From contig CADCTL010000210.1 in NCBI GenBank assembly GCA_902805625.1, positions 1 through 44,293 of the forward strand: a stretch of DNA of 44,293 nucleotides, written 5' to 3'. Shown one piece after another: positions 18,361 through 27,227 of the stretch. The notes below the pieces were generated by a model that was not told where the DNA came from, did no database searches, and saw only the letters and a program-made list of their open reading frames with translations. A program made the position numbers and the translations under genes. Numbering within the stretch: the stretch's first letter is position 1; each line of letters starts with the position of its first letter. The DNA is from an uncultured Acetobacteraceae bacterium. GTDB taxonomy: Bacteria; Pseudomonadota; Alphaproteobacteria; Acetobacterales; Acetobacteraceae.

Positions 18361-18842
18361 GCCGCGCCTCCTCCCCGCATGGCCCGGGCGGCTCGCTCCA
18401 CCGCGCGCACTATCCGGTTGTGGCTGCCGCAGCGGCAGAGGTGCGGGTCGAGCGCGCGGCGGATCGCGCCGTCGTCGGGGTCCGGGTTCGCCGCCAGCAG
18501 CGCCGCGGCCGAGACCAGGATGCCGGGCAGGCACCAGCCGCACTGGCCCGCCTGCTCGGCGAGGAAGGCGGCCTGCAAGGGATGCGGCGCGGCGGCGGTG
18601 CCGAGTCCTTCCACCGTGACCACCGCGCGGCCGCCGACGGCCGACGCGGCGAGCGCGCAGGAGCACGCGGGCTCGCCGTCCACCAGCACCATGCAGCACC
18701 CGCACTGCTCCGCGCCGCAGCCGAAGCGCGGGCCGGACAGCCCGAGCGGCCCACGCAGGACGTGCAGGAGGGAGGCGTCTCCGGGCACCTCGCCGGGCAC
18801 GTCCAACGCAACGGCGGCGCCGTTCAGGGTGAACTCCAGCAT
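18357..18842 (-). CDS. (2Fe-2S)-binding small subunit of molybdenum hydroxylase
   Basis: This 161-residue electron-transfer subunit has two 2Fe-2S domains. The plant-type ferredoxin site reads GCGAEQCGCCMVLVDG with a following Cys, and the helical domain has GQCGWCLPGIL and CRCGSHNRI. It pairs with the large subunit immediately downstream (ATGA overlap). The start ATG 18842 has GGAG 7 nt upstream; a GTG at 18863 overlaps the stop of the Bug gene and would add 7 residues. The operon order is Bug protein, small subunit, large subunit, decarboxylase-like protein. Confidence 0.92.
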   Translation of the reverse strand: MLEFTLNGAAVALDVPGEVPGDASLLHVLRGPLGLSGPRFGCGAEQCGCCMVLVDGEPACSCALAASAVGGRAVVTVEGLGTAAAPHPLQAAFLAEQAGQCGWCLPGILVSAAALLAANPDPDDGAIRRALDPHLCRCGSHNRIVRAVERAARAMRGGGAA

Positions 18843-18859
18843 CGCGCCGCTCCCCGCCT

Positions 18860-19819
18860 TCACTGCACCTCTATGCGCGCCAGCCGTATCCAGTCGCGCT
18901 GGCGCTCGATGTCGCGCGCCAGGAACTCCCCGAAGGCCGCCACCGTCATCGGCATGGGCAGGGCGCCGGCGCGCGCCTGCGCGGCTCGCGTTTCCGGCAA
19001 GCCCAGGATGCGGTTGACCTCGGCGTTGAGCCGCGCCGCGATCGGCGCCGGCAGGCCCGCGGGCGCCATCAGGCCGAGCCAGATGGAGGCCTCGAAGCCC
19101 GGCACCACCTCCGTCAGGCTCGGCAGCTCCGGCAGCAGGACGGAGCGCTCCGGTCCGGTGGTGGCGAGGCCGCGCACCCGCCCGCCGGCGATCTGCTCGC
19201 GCATGGTGGGGATGGCGTCGAACATCACCGGCACTTGGCCCGCGATCAACGCCGTCCGCGCCTCGTTGCTGCCCCTGAAGGGGATGTGGTTCATGCGGAT
19301 GCCGGCCATGGCGCAGAAGACCTCGCCGGCGATGTGGTAGGGCGTGCCGGGGCCGGAGGAGGCGAAGTCCACGCGCCCCGGATTGGCCCGGGCGTGGGCG
19401 ACCAGCTCGGGCACCGTCGCGGCCGGCAGGCCGGGATGCACCGCCAGCACGTGGTAGGCGACGTTCACCGCCGCCACCGGCGTCAGGTCGCGCAGCAGCG
19501 CATAGGGCCGGTTGGGGATGAGGGTCTCGTTCGCGGTGTGGGTGTTCGACATCATCAGCAGCGTGTGGCCGTCGGGCGCCGCCTTGGCCACCGCCTCCGT
19601 GCCGATCACCGCGCCGCCGCCGGGCCGGTTCTCCACCACCACCGGCACGCCGAACGTCGCCGACAAGGGCTCCGCCAGGAAGCGCGCGGCGACGTCGGCC
19701 GAGCCGCCCAGGCCGAACGGCACCACGACACGGATCGGCCGCGCCGGCCAGGGTTGCGCGATGGCGGGTCGCGTCGCGGCGACCGCTGCGCCCGCGGTCA
19801 GGAAGGCTCGGCGTCGCAT
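18860..19819 (-). CDS. Bug-family tripartite tricarboxylate transporter substrate-binding protein
   Basis: This 319-residue periplasmic protein begins MRRRAFLTAGAAVAATRPAIAQ, a Tat-like signal with consecutive arginines. The Bug/TctC family marks follow: WPARPIRVVVPFGLGGSADVAAR, VVVENRPGGGAVIGTEAVAKAAPDGHTLL, the SSGPGTPYHIAGE segment and the GLMAPAGLPAPI turn. Such proteins capture carboxylates or other small organics, often without adjacent TctAB membrane genes, as here. The ATG at 19819 is chosen over one 6 codons upstream because GGAGG stands 5 nt before it. It is the first gene of the molybdenum hydroxylase operon and probably feeds its substrate. Confidence 0.92.
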   Translation of the reverse strand: MRRRAFLTAGAAVAATRPAIAQPWPARPIRVVVPFGLGGSADVAARFLAEPLSATFGVPVVVENRPGGGAVIGTEAVAKAAPDGHTLLMMSNTHTANETLIPNRPYALLRDLTPVAAVNVAYHVLAVHPGLPAATVPELVAHARANPGRVDFASSGPGTPYHIAGEVFCAMAGIRMNHIPFRGSNEARTALIAGQVPVMFDAIPTMREQIAGGRVRGLATTGPERSVLLPELPSLTEVVPGFEASIWLGLMAPAGLPAPIAARLNAEVNRILGLPETRAAQARAGALPMPMTVAAFGEFLARDIERQRDWIRLARIEVQ

Positions 19820-19971
19820 GTTTCCTCCATCGGGCACCCCGACCTCCGCCGGCCCGCCGAGTGGGCATGGTCGCGCGTCCGGCGGCGCTCCGCCAGCCCC
19901 GCGCGGGCCCCGCCGGTTTCCGGGAAGCGGGTGCCGTGCCTAGGCTGCCGCGCCACCACGAGGAGTCCGGC

Positions 19972-21639
19972 ATGGGCCCGGCAAGGGACGCGGCGAGCGC
20001 CGCGGGAGGAACCAACGCCGCGGACGCGGTCGTCGCGGCGATGATGGACGCCGGAGTGATGCGCTTGTTCGGCGTGCCCGGCGGCGGGTCGAGCCTCGAC
20101 CTCGTCGCCGCGGCCCACAGGCGCGGGCTCCCCTTCGTGCTGGCGCGGCACGAGACGGCCGCCGTCATCATGGCCGCCACGACGGCGGAATTGTTCGGCG
20201 GTCCGGGCGCCGTGCTGGTGACGCGCGGCCCCGGCGTCGCCAACGCCGCGAACGGCGTGGCGCACGCTTCGCTCGACCGGGCGCCGGTTCTGCTGGTGGC
20301 GGACGGCTTCACGGGGGCGGAGCGCGCCTTCGCCAACCACCAGTGGTTCGACCAAGCGGCCATGCTGGCCCCGGTGACCAAGGCGGCGGCGAAGGCGGTG
20401 GAGCCGGGCACGGCCGCGGGGCCGATGGCGGCGGCGCTGCTCGCTTCCGCCATCGCCGCGCCGCGCGGGCCGGCGCTGCTGGAGCTGTCCGGCGCCGCGG
20501 CGCGCGCCCCGGCCGCGGTGCCGCCGCCGCCGGGCGGCGCGGACACGGCATCCGCCGCTCCGGACACCGCCGCGCTGCACGCGGCGATGAGGCTCGTGGC
20601 CGGCGCGCGGAAACCCGTGCTGATCGCCGGCCTCGAAGCCACGGAACCGGCGAGTTGCGGCGCCCTGCACCGCCTGCTCGCGGCGCTCGGTTGCCCCGGC
20701 CTCGTGACCTACAAGGCCAAGGGCGTGATTCCGGATGAGCACCCGCTCTTCGCCGGCGTGTTCACCGGCGGCGCGGCCGAGGCGCCGGTGCTGGCCGAAG
20801 CGGACCTGATCCTGCTGGCGGGGGCCGACCCGGTGGAGTTCATCCCCCGGCCCTGGCGGTACGCCGCGCCCGTCGTGGAGATGGGGACCGCGCCGCGCGC
20901 GACGCATTACACGACGCCGGCCGTGGCGCTGCACGGGCCGCTCGCACCCGCCCTTTCGTCGCTCGCGGAGGTCGCGCGACCGGGCGCGTGGGCCGCGCGG
21001 GAGATCGGGGACCACCGCGCGGCCTGGCTCGCGCGCCTCGCCAACCGGCCGACCGCGGGCGGCAACCGCGGCCTTTCGCCGCAAGCGGTGGTGGAGGGAG
21101 CGCAGGCCGCGTGCCGCCGCGTCGGCGCGGACCCGCGCGTTTCGGTGGACGCCGGCGCGCACATGTTCCCCGCCACAACCTTCTGGCGGGCGTCGCGCCC
21201 GGGCGATCTGCTCATCTCCAACGGGCTTTCCACCATGGGCTTCGCGCTGCCGGCCGGCATCGCCGCCGCGCTGCACGACCCCGGCCGCGGCGCCCTGGCC
21301 TTCACCGGCGACGGCGGGCTGCTGATGGCGCTGGGCGAGTTGGCGACGGCGGCGGCGCTCGGTGCGAAGCTCGTGGTCGTCGTGTTCAACGACGCCAGCC
21401 TCTCGCTCATCGACATCAAGCGCGACGCGCGCGCCCTGCCCGACGGCGCGCTCGGCTGGCCGAGGGCGGACTTCGCGCTGGCGATGCGCGCCTTCGGCGG
21501 CTTGGCGCTGCGCGCGGCGACCGAGGAGGATTACGCGGCAGCGCTCGACCGGGCGCTCATAGCGCCCGGCCCGGTGCTGATCGACGTCCTGGTCGATCCG
21601 GAGAGCTACCCGGCGCAGATGGAGGCGCTGCGGGGGTAG
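19972..21639 (+). CDS. Thiamine diphosphate-dependent enzyme (acetolactate synthase-like)
   Basis: This 555-residue ThDP enzyme has the usual three-domain layout. The N-terminal Pyr domain carries FGVPGGGSSLDL and the activating Glu61 in LARHETAAVIMA, the middle domain has VLIAGLEA and the C-terminal PP domain has GDGGLLMALGELATAAALG followed by FNDAS, the Mg/ThDP motif. Relatives include acetolactate synthase, benzoylformate decarboxylase and sulfopyruvate-type enzymes. No small regulatory subunit is next to it, and the location beside aromatic catabolism genes favours a catabolic 2-oxoacid decarboxylase or lyase rather than branched-chain biosynthesis (inference). The start ATG 19972 has GAGGAG upstream; the upstream in-frame ATG at 19861 lies in the divergent promoter gap. 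Confidence 0.85.
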   Translation: MGPARDAASAAGGTNAADAVVAAMMDAGVMRLFGVPGGGSSLDLVAAAHRRGLPFVLARHETAAVIMAATTAELFGGPGAVLVTRGPGVANAANGVAHASLDRAPVLLVADGFTGAERAFANHQWFDQAAMLAPVTKAAAKAVEPGTAAGPMAAALLASAIAAPRGPALLELSGAAARAPAAVPPPPGGADTASAAPDTAALHAAMRLVAGARKPVLIAGLEATEPASCGALHRLLAALGCPGLVTYKAKGVIPDEHPLFAGVFTGGAAEAPVLAEADLILLAGADPVEFIPRPWRYAAPVVEMGTAPRATHYTTPAVALHGPLAPALSSLAEVARPGAWAAREIGDHRAAWLARLANRPTAGGNRGLSPQAVVEGAQAACRRVGADPRVSVDAGAHMFPATTFWRASRPGDLLISNGLSTMGFALPAGIAAALHDPGRGALAFTGDGGLLMALGELATAAALGAKLVVVVFNDASLSLIDIKRDARALPDGALGWPRADFALAMRAFGGLALRAATEEDYAAALDRALIAPGPVLIDVLVDPESYPAQMEALRG

Positions 21640-21648
21640 CGCCCCGCG

Positions 21649-23079
21649 TCAAAGCGGCGGCACCCGCCGGTGCCAGTCGGTGTCGCGCTGGAAGGCGTCG
21701 GCGGCGCGCAGCACCCGCGCCTCGGCGAAGGGGCGGCCCGCGAGCTGCAACCCCACCGGCAATCCGCGGTCGTCGAAGCCGCACGGGACGCTGACGGTCG
21801 GCAAACCGAGGTAGTTGAACGGCCGCGTGTTCGCCGACACCGCCATGAACCGCGCCCAGTTCTCCGGGTCGGCGTCCACGTCGGTTTCGGCGAGCGTCGG
21901 CACGCGGGTGCGGAGGGTCGGGGTGGCGACCAGGTCGTGGCCGGTCAGCACCTCCGCCACGAACCGCCGCAGCAACGGGCCGCGCCGGGACAGCGCCTCG
22001 ACATAGTAGTGGCCGGGGATGGCGTAGCCGCCGTAGAGCCGGGCGCTGAGGTGCGTCGCGTAGTCGCCCGGCCGCTCCCGCATCCAGTCGGCGTGGATGG
22101 CGGCGCCCTCCACGCGGCTGAGGATCGCGCCGAAGGCGTTCACCGCCGCCAGCGCCGGCGCTGAAACGCGGGAAACGACAGCGCCGCGCCCCCGCAGCGC
22201 GTCCAATGCGGCCTCGAAGGCGGAAACCACCGGCGCGTCGGCGCCGTCGAGGAACCAAGTTTCGCACACCGCGATCCGCACGCCCCGCAGATCGCCGTCC
22301 AGCGCCGCCTCGTAGTCCGGCACCGGTTCCCGCGCGCTGGTCGGGTCGGCGGGGTCGTGGCCGGCCGTCACGCGGAGGAAGCGGGCGGCGTCCCGCGCCG
22401 TGCGGACCAGCGGCCCGACGTTGTCTGCGGAAAAGGAGAGCGGCATCACCCCGAAGCGGGACACGCGCGTCTGCGTCGGCTTGAGCCCGGTCACGCCGCA
22501 GATGGAGGCCGGCAGGCGGATGGAACCGCCGGTGTCGCTGCCGAGCGCCGCGGCGAAGAAGCGCGAAGCGACGCCGGCGCCCGAGCCCGAGGAAGAGCCG
22601 CCGGTGCAGTACTCCGGGCTCCAAGGGTTGTGGCAGTGCCCGAAGTGGGCGTTGTGCCCCGTCGGGTTCTGGGCGAACTCGGCCATGTTGAGCGTGCCCA
22701 TGTCGATCGCGCCGGCCGCGTCCAATCGCCGCAAGACGGTCGCGGTGGTCTTGGGCACGAAGTCGCGCCGGATGCGCGAGCCGCAGGTGCTGACCCGGCC
22801 CTCGCGGTAGTACATGTCCTTGTGCATCATCGGCACGCCGGCGAGCGGCCCCGGCTCGGGCCCGCCGGCTCCGCGCGCCTCGTCGGCCGCCCTAGCGGCC
22901 TCCAGCGCCGCGTCGCGGTCGAGGCGGATCACCGCGTTCACCGCCCCGTCGTGCCGCTCGATGCGGGACAGGCAAGCCCCGACCAGCGCCTCCGCGCGGA
23001 CTTCGCCGCGGCGGAACGCGTCGGCCATCTCGGTCATGGACAGTTCGGCGAGGGACGCGGCCCCGGGCGCGGCGTCCAT
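21649..23079 (-). CDS. Amidase signature enzyme
   Basis: This 476-residue amidase has the full Ser-cisSer-Lys triad region: Lys87 in GVPMMHKDMY, the GGSSSGSGAGVA loop at about 160-171, and SDTGGSIRLPAS, in which the last Ser (about 186) is the nucleophile. It hydrolyses a C-N bond of an amide. The ATG at 23079 has AAGGAG 8 nt upstream, and the stop of the small upstream gene overlaps it (TGATG); GTG at 23082 is the alternative. It converges on the ThDP enzyme gene. Coupling to a small GatC/AtzG-sized partner suggests an AtzG-AtzE-like or allophanate/amide hydrolase pair, but the substrate is unknown. Confidence 0.9.
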   Translation of the reverse strand: MDAAPGAASLAELSMTEMADAFRRGEVRAEALVGACLSRIERHDGAVNAVIRLDRDAALEAARAADEARGAGGPEPGPLAGVPMMHKDMYYREGRVSTCGSRIRRDFVPKTTATVLRRLDAAGAIDMGTLNMAEFAQNPTGHNAHFGHCHNPWSPEYCTGGSSSGSGAGVASRFFAAALGSDTGGSIRLPASICGVTGLKPTQTRVSRFGVMPLSFSADNVGPLVRTARDAARFLRVTAGHDPADPTSAREPVPDYEAALDGDLRGVRIAVCETWFLDGADAPVVSAFEAALDALRGRGAVVSRVSAPALAAVNAFGAILSRVEGAAIHADWMRERPGDYATHLSARLYGGYAIPGHYYVEALSRRGPLLRRFVAEVLTGHDLVATPTLRTRVPTLAETDVDADPENWARFMAVSANTRPFNYLGLPTVSVPCGFDDRGLPVGLQLAGRPFAEARVLRAADAFQRDTDWHRRVPPL

Positions 23080-23282
23080 CACCCAGGCTCCTTGAGGTCG
23101 AGCAGCGCCGCCTCGAAGCCGCTCGGCTCGTCCTCGAAGGCGAGGCCGGCCCGCGCCCGCTCGATGTCGGCGATGAGGTGTGCCATGTCGGCCAGCCCGT
23201 GCAGCGCGGCCGCGTTGGGTGGTTCCACGCCGCTCCAGCGGCGGATCGCGTCCACGGTTGGCGGGACAATGTCCGGTTCCAT
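23079..23282 (-). CDS. Small protein upstream of amidase, AtzG/GatC-like candidate
   Basis: This 67-residue acidic protein starts at ATG 23282, with GAGGAGG 8 nt upstream, and its stop overlaps the amidase start. An upstream ATG in frame would add 12 residues without a better ribosome site. The protein has a short N-terminal helix (VDAIRRWSGVEP), a central helix with HLIADIERARAGLAF and the tail EAALLDLKEPG. Size, coupling and layout recall the AtzG/GatC-type partners that wrap around amidase-family enzymes, though I see no diagnostic motif. The relation is inference from context. Confidence 0.65.
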   Translation of the reverse strand: MEPDIVPPTVDAIRRWSGVEPPNAAALHGLADMAHLIADIERARAGLAFEDEPSGFEAALLDLKEPG

Positions 23283-23402
23283 GCTTCGGGCCTCCTCGCG
23301 GGAAGCCGCATCGTGCACTCCTCGCCCGCCTGCGGATAGAGACCGCCGGTGTCGCGGGGCGCCACCCCCGCGTTCCGGCTCTCGTCAGTGCGCCGCCGTC
23401 GT

Positions 23403-23966
23403 TTAGCCGCCGAGCCCGAAGAAGACGTCGGCGGTGATCGATTGCAGCGGCACGTTTGCGAACTCGACGGACCCGCCCTCGAAGGTCACGAGGGTGCCGT
23501 TGGCGACGCGGAAGCCGCCGGGCAGCTCCAAATAATTCGTCTCGATGTCCAAGTCGGCGAAGCTCAGGCCCCGGCCGCCGAGATCGACCTTGTCCTCGCC
23601 CACGGCGAAGTCGAAGATCCGGTCGTCGCCGGCATCGATCGCGGTGCCGCCCGGACCCGGCGCCAGGACGAAAATGTCGGCGCCGGCGCCGCCGGTGAGC
23701 GCGTCGTCGCCCTCCGCACCGATGAGGGTGTCCGCCCCGCCGCCGCCCAGCAACCGGTCGTCGCCGGCGCCGCCGTCAACAAGCGCACCGGTGTCGCTGC
23801 CCAGGTACAGGTCGCCACCGGCGCCAGCGAAGACCAGGCCGGCACCGGCGTCGATGATGACGTCGTTGCCCGCCGTCCCCATTGCCGCGACCCCGGACGC
23901 GACGACGACGTTGGGCGGGGCCACCGGCGCGAAGCCAGCGAAGATGCTCGAAAAGCTGAAGGACAT
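23403..23966 (-). CDS. RTX-type calcium-binding protein
   Basis: This 187-residue protein has no signal peptide. Its middle (about residues 60-105) holds glycine-aspartate nonapeptides of the RTX type: GGAGDDRLLGGGGADTL, GAEGDDALTGGAGADIFVL. These bind calcium and usually mark type I-secreted proteins, with a secretion signal at the C-terminus; here the last residues are hydrophobic (ITADVFFGLGG), as is usual for such signals. A second segment DAGDDRIFDFAVGEDKVDLGG is the common cap after RTX repeats. GAGGTGA precedes the ATG. No type I exporter genes are in the window. It lacks an enzymatic domain, so it may be a surface or matrix protein. Confidence 0.82.
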   Translation of the reverse strand: MSFSFSSIFAGFAPVAPPNVVVASGVAAMGTAGNDVIIDAGAGLVFAGAGGDLYLGSDTGALVDGGAGDDRLLGGGGADTLIGAEGDDALTGGAGADIFVLAPGPGGTAIDAGDDRIFDFAVGEDKVDLGGRGLSFADLDIETNYLELPGGFRVANGTLVTFEGGSVEFANVPLQSITADVFFGLGG

Positions 23967-24272
23967 CGGCTCACCTCAAAATGCAATGGATCAAACCGGC
24001 ATCGCTAAACCGGCGGTGCTGCCGGAAGCCCGATTTGAAACTTGAGAGTGGTGCCGAGTGACGGATCGTCATGTGACAAACCCGCGATGAAAATGATTCC
24101 GCATATCTCGGCGCGTCCGTGGCAGCGCGCGCCGGAGAAAACCAGGACCCGCTCGCCAAGTCTCGTGGCCGACGCACCGCCTCCACGTCGGCGGCGCGTT
24201 GGGAAATCAGCACCCAAGAGCGCCGGTCTTCGAACACGGCGGATGCGGGCGCCGCGCCGGTTCACGCAGCTC
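23967..24272. other. Intergenic region upstream of the RTX gene
   Basis: This 306-bp gap lies between the RTX gene and the end of the AsmA gene, both on the - strand, and must hold the RTX promoter. The part at 24030-24100 is less GC-rich than its surroundings. A perfect short inverted repeat is listed separately. I see no gene and no clear -35/-10 pair. Confidence 0.5.
24059..24071. promoter_or_regulatory. Inverted repeat TGACG-GAT-CGTCA, possible operator
   Basis: A perfect 5-bp inverted repeat with a 3-bp centre lies about 95 bp upstream of the RTX start. GTGAC also occurs at 24058 and again at 24073. Dyads of this size are typical of dimeric regulator sites, but no regulator is identified and chance is possible. 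Confidence 0.25.
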
Positions 24273-26261
24273 TCAGCGCCGCCCTCCGCCCTCCGGCGCT
24301 TGCCGCTGCTGCTGGCGCCGCCGCTCGCCCGCTCCTTGCAGCGCCTCGCACTGGCTGTTCTCGCCCACGCCGAGCTGGATGGTCGGCAGAAGGGCCAGCG
24401 GCGGGAACAGCACGCCGAGCCCCACGGCCGCGCCCGCCCGCGCCGCGGCCTCCGCGAGTTCCGGTTGGATGGCCGGGTTCTTCAACGTCCCTTCGACGCG
24501 GATCGGCGTCGGCAAGGACGCGACGGTCGGCCGCTTGGTGTCCGTTCTCAGCCGAAAGTCGAGCTGCTCGCGCCCGAACTCGACACCGCCGCTGCCCGTC
24601 ACGACGTGGGCGTCCGTGTCGAGCAGGAAGGTCCGGGCCTTCAGCGCGCCGCGTTGCAGGGCGAAGTCCGCGATGAGGCACTCGATGCTCGCCCGCGCCG
24701 GGATGCCGAGCGCGGACAGCAGGGCGTTGCCGAAGTGCAGGCCCGAAAGATCGACGAGGAACGAGCTGACGTTGCCGCCCACCGTCACGAACGTGGCCTC
24801 GCCGTTGCCGCGCCCGAGGATCTCGGACAGCGACTTGCCGCTGCCCTCGATGCGCGCGACGCCGCCCAGGGTGCCGGCGCCGCCCGCGCCCGCGGCCCCG
24901 AGCAGCCGCGACAGGTCGGCGCGGCGCAGTTCGACGTCGATCTTCGCGCGCAGGCCGCCGCCCTCCTCCGGCGTCAGCGTCCCGTTCGCCACGAGTCGCC
25001 CCTGCCCGATGCCGAGGGACACCGGGTGCAGGGTCACGACGCCGTCCACGATGTCGGCCGCGGCGTCCAGGCTGTCGAAGGGCATGCCTTGCCCCTGGAT
25101 GCGGTCCGCGCGGTAGCGGACATGCACGTTCGCGGCCGTCAGGCGCGGCATGTTGACGGGCGTGGTGGGCAGCATCCTCGGGCTCGCCTGCGCACGCGCC
25201 ATGGCGGCGCGCTGCTGCGGAGTCTGCCCCGGCGTGCTGGCGCGCCCGGGCTGGCTCCCGATGAGGCCGCCGAAGTCCGCGAGGTCCACGCTGCGCGAGT
25301 GGAGGTCGGCGGTGACGTCCGGCCGGCTGCCGGTGGTGGATACGGTGAGGCTGCCCCCGATGTCGCTGCGCCCGACCCGCCCGTTCGCGTCGAACAACCG
25401 CACCCGGCCATCCGCGTAGTCCGCCTTACCTTCCAGACGGAACGGCGGTGTCTTAGGGAATGGCACGCCGCTGAGCGGCACCAGGTCCGCCATGTCCTGC
25501 CCGGCGAGTTCCACGCGCAGGTCGGCGCCGCGCAGCTTCGCGGGCTCGCGGACCGTGCCCTTCAAGGAGAGCGACGTTTCGCCGTTGCGCAAACGCAGGT
25601 CCACCGGCCAAGGCTCGTTTTCATTCCGCAGATCGAGGACGGAACCGCCGGTGAACTGCGCCTCGATCCGCTGGCCGGCGTAGGTGCCGCGCGCTTCCGC
25701 GACCAAGGCGGGCTCCTGCCCCTCCCGGTCCTCCGTCTTCACGTCCACCTCGAAGTCCGCGCGCAGCCACTCGATGGCGACCCTCGCCTTGCCCCCGTTG
25801 ACGCGGAGCGCGCCGACACGCGCCGGCGGCTTGCTGCCCGGCTCGGCGGCCTCGCCGGCGGGCGCGGCGACGTCGAATTCGTAGTTGCGGGTACCGTCGC
25901 CCCGGCCGACCACGTTGACCACCGGCTGATCCAGCTCGACCGAGGGGATCACCACCTCGCGCGAGCGCAGGAAGGCGCCGACGTCCACCCGCGCCGTGGC
26001 GCGCGCCACCTCCGCGAAGGGCGGGTCGTCCGGGAAGCCTTCCGGGTTGCCGACGCGCACCCCTTCCGCGGTGACGGCGGTGACGCGGCCCAGCTTGACG
26101 TGCAGGCGTTCGATCTTGACCGGGCGTCCGGCCGCCGCGCTCGCCCTCGCCTCGACGAGCGGGATGAACCAGTCCCACGACCAGAACGAAACCAGCAGCG
26201 CCACCAGCAGCAGCGGCGCCCCCAACCAGATCAGCCAGCGCTTCGACCGTCGCGCGGCCAT
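24273..26261 (-). CDS. AsmA family protein
   Basis: This 662-residue protein has one N-terminal membrane segment (about residues 8-27, WLIWLGAPLLLVALLVSFWSW) and a long periplasmic part rich in beta structure. The EARASAAAGRPVKIERLHVKLG opening and the late LSGLHFGNALLSALGIPARASIECLIADFALQRGAL and VTGSGGVEFGREQLDFRL segments match AsmA/TamB-related proteins, which bridge the envelope and help outer-membrane lipid or protein homeostasis. Start ATG 26261 has GGAGGAA 4 nt upstream; the in-frame ATG 11 codons earlier is less likely. The C-terminus ends in a Gln/Arg-rich tail. The precise cargo is unknown. Confidence 0.88.
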   Translation of the reverse strand: MAARRSKRWLIWLGAPLLLVALLVSFWSWDWFIPLVEARASAAAGRPVKIERLHVKLGRVTAVTAEGVRVGNPEGFPDDPPFAEVARATARVDVGAFLRSREVVIPSVELDQPVVNVVGRGDGTRNYEFDVAAPAGEAAEPGSKPPARVGALRVNGGKARVAIEWLRADFEVDVKTEDREGQEPALVAEARGTYAGQRIEAQFTGGSVLDLRNENEPWPVDLRLRNGETSLSLKGTVREPAKLRGADLRVELAGQDMADLVPLSGVPFPKTPPFRLEGKADYADGRVRLFDANGRVGRSDIGGSLTVSTTGSRPDVTADLHSRSVDLADFGGLIGSQPGRASTPGQTPQQRAAMARAQASPRMLPTTPVNMPRLTAANVHVRYRADRIQGQGMPFDSLDAAADIVDGVVTLHPVSLGIGQGRLVANGTLTPEEGGGLRAKIDVELRRADLSRLLGAAGAGGAGTLGGVARIEGSGKSLSEILGRGNGEATFVTVGGNVSSFLVDLSGLHFGNALLSALGIPARASIECLIADFALQRGALKARTFLLDTDAHVVTGSGGVEFGREQLDFRLRTDTKRPTVASLPTPIRVEGTLKNPAIQPELAEAAARAGAAVGLGVLFPPLALLPTIQLGVGENSQCEALQGAGERRRQQQRQAPEGGGRR

Positions 26262-26356
26262 CGCTTCCTCCCGACGGCGTGACACCAGCCGCATCGTTCC
26301 GAGGGAAAAGCGCGGCAGCGACCCCGCGGTTCGGCCCCGCCCGGGTTAAGGAAGGT

Positions 26357-27115
26357 TCAGGCGATCTCCCGAACGAGCTTGGCGCGGAGCGCGCGGGCGA
26401 TGTCGCGCCGGTCCTCGGCCGTGAGGACGAAAGCGCCCGGCCCGCCGATCACCTCTCGGCGATAGGTCTCGGCCAGGGGCTCGCCCGCGCGGGTCACCTG
26501 CCCGGCGGCCGCCACCGCCAGCGCGTTGACGGTGATGCCGGCCGCGACCGCGTCGTCCCGCGCCGCGGAGGCGGGCCGCAGCGACCGCAGGTCAGGGCCG
26601 TCGCCCGAAAGGTCGATGACGCGCTCCCGGGCCCGGAACGGCGCGGCGTGGATCATGGCGGCGCAGTGGTCCAGGGCGTCGCCGATGGCGTTCCAACCCT
26701 GCCGGCTGCGTGGCGCGGCCAGCACGGCCGCCGCGAGCGCCCGGGCGGAGGCGGCGTCGGGCGACAACCGCGTCCAGTCCACCACCGTCGCGGCGCCGCC
26801 CGGCGAGCCCCACTCCACCATGGCGACCGCCACCGCGCCGCGCGGCTTGCTGCCGATGGCCGCCAGCACGGCCGGGTGGGAGAGCGCCTCGGCGTAGCCT
26901 TCCCGTTGCAACCGGAACTCGTCGGCGTCGATGGAGCCGGACGCGTCCACGGCCAGCGCCAGCAACAGGTCCACCTCGTCCCGCGCCGCCGCGGTCTCCG
27001 GCACGGCCAGAGCCGTCGCGGCGAGGACGGCGGGCAAGATGCGACGGCCGAGCCCGGCAGCAAGCGGCGCCGCTTCGGGTTGAGCGGGGCGACCGGGACC
27101 AAGCGGTGGCGGCAT
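26357..27115 (-). CDS. DUF1194 domain-containing protein (VWA-like)
   Basis: This 252-residue protein carries an N-terminal hydrophobic export signal (RRILPAVLAATALAVPETAAA) and a von Willebrand A-like domain. The metal-site motif DASGS is in LALAVDASGSIDADEFRLQREG, followed by AVAMVEWGSPGGA, and RVIDLSGDGPD is the third metal region. These features fit DUF1194, a family of exported VWA proteins with no known biochemical role. ATG 27115 is preceded by GTGAGGAC. It is divergent from the enoyl-CoA hydratase gene and stands alone between it and the AsmA gene. Confidence 0.87.
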   Translation of the reverse strand: MPPPLGPGRPAQPEAAPLAAGLGRRILPAVLAATALAVPETAAARDEVDLLLALAVDASGSIDADEFRLQREGYAEALSHPAVLAAIGSKPRGAVAVAMVEWGSPGGAATVVDWTRLSPDAASARALAAAVLAAPRSRQGWNAIGDALDHCAAMIHAAPFRARERVIDLSGDGPDLRSLRPASAARDDAVAAGITVNALAVAAAGQVTRAGEPLAETYRREVIGGPGAFVLTAEDRRDIARALRAKLVREIA

Positions 27116-27227
27116 GGGTGCGTCCTCACCGTGGCGCGGCGCCGGAGCGTTCCGGCTCGCCGCTCCCCCTGTCAACCCGAGGCGGCCGAAGGGAGGATGG
27201 GCCCCCACCCCGGGACGGAGTTGACCC

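Noticed and set aside
21649-23282. CRISPR or toxin-antitoxin reading of the small gene plus amidase
   Set aside because: The larger partner has the complete amidase triad region, so it is an enzyme pair, not a toxin system.
24041-24081. PHO box upstream of the RTX gene
   Set aside because: TTGTCAC and CGTCAC occur on the - strand but at 15-bp spacing, not 11 bp.
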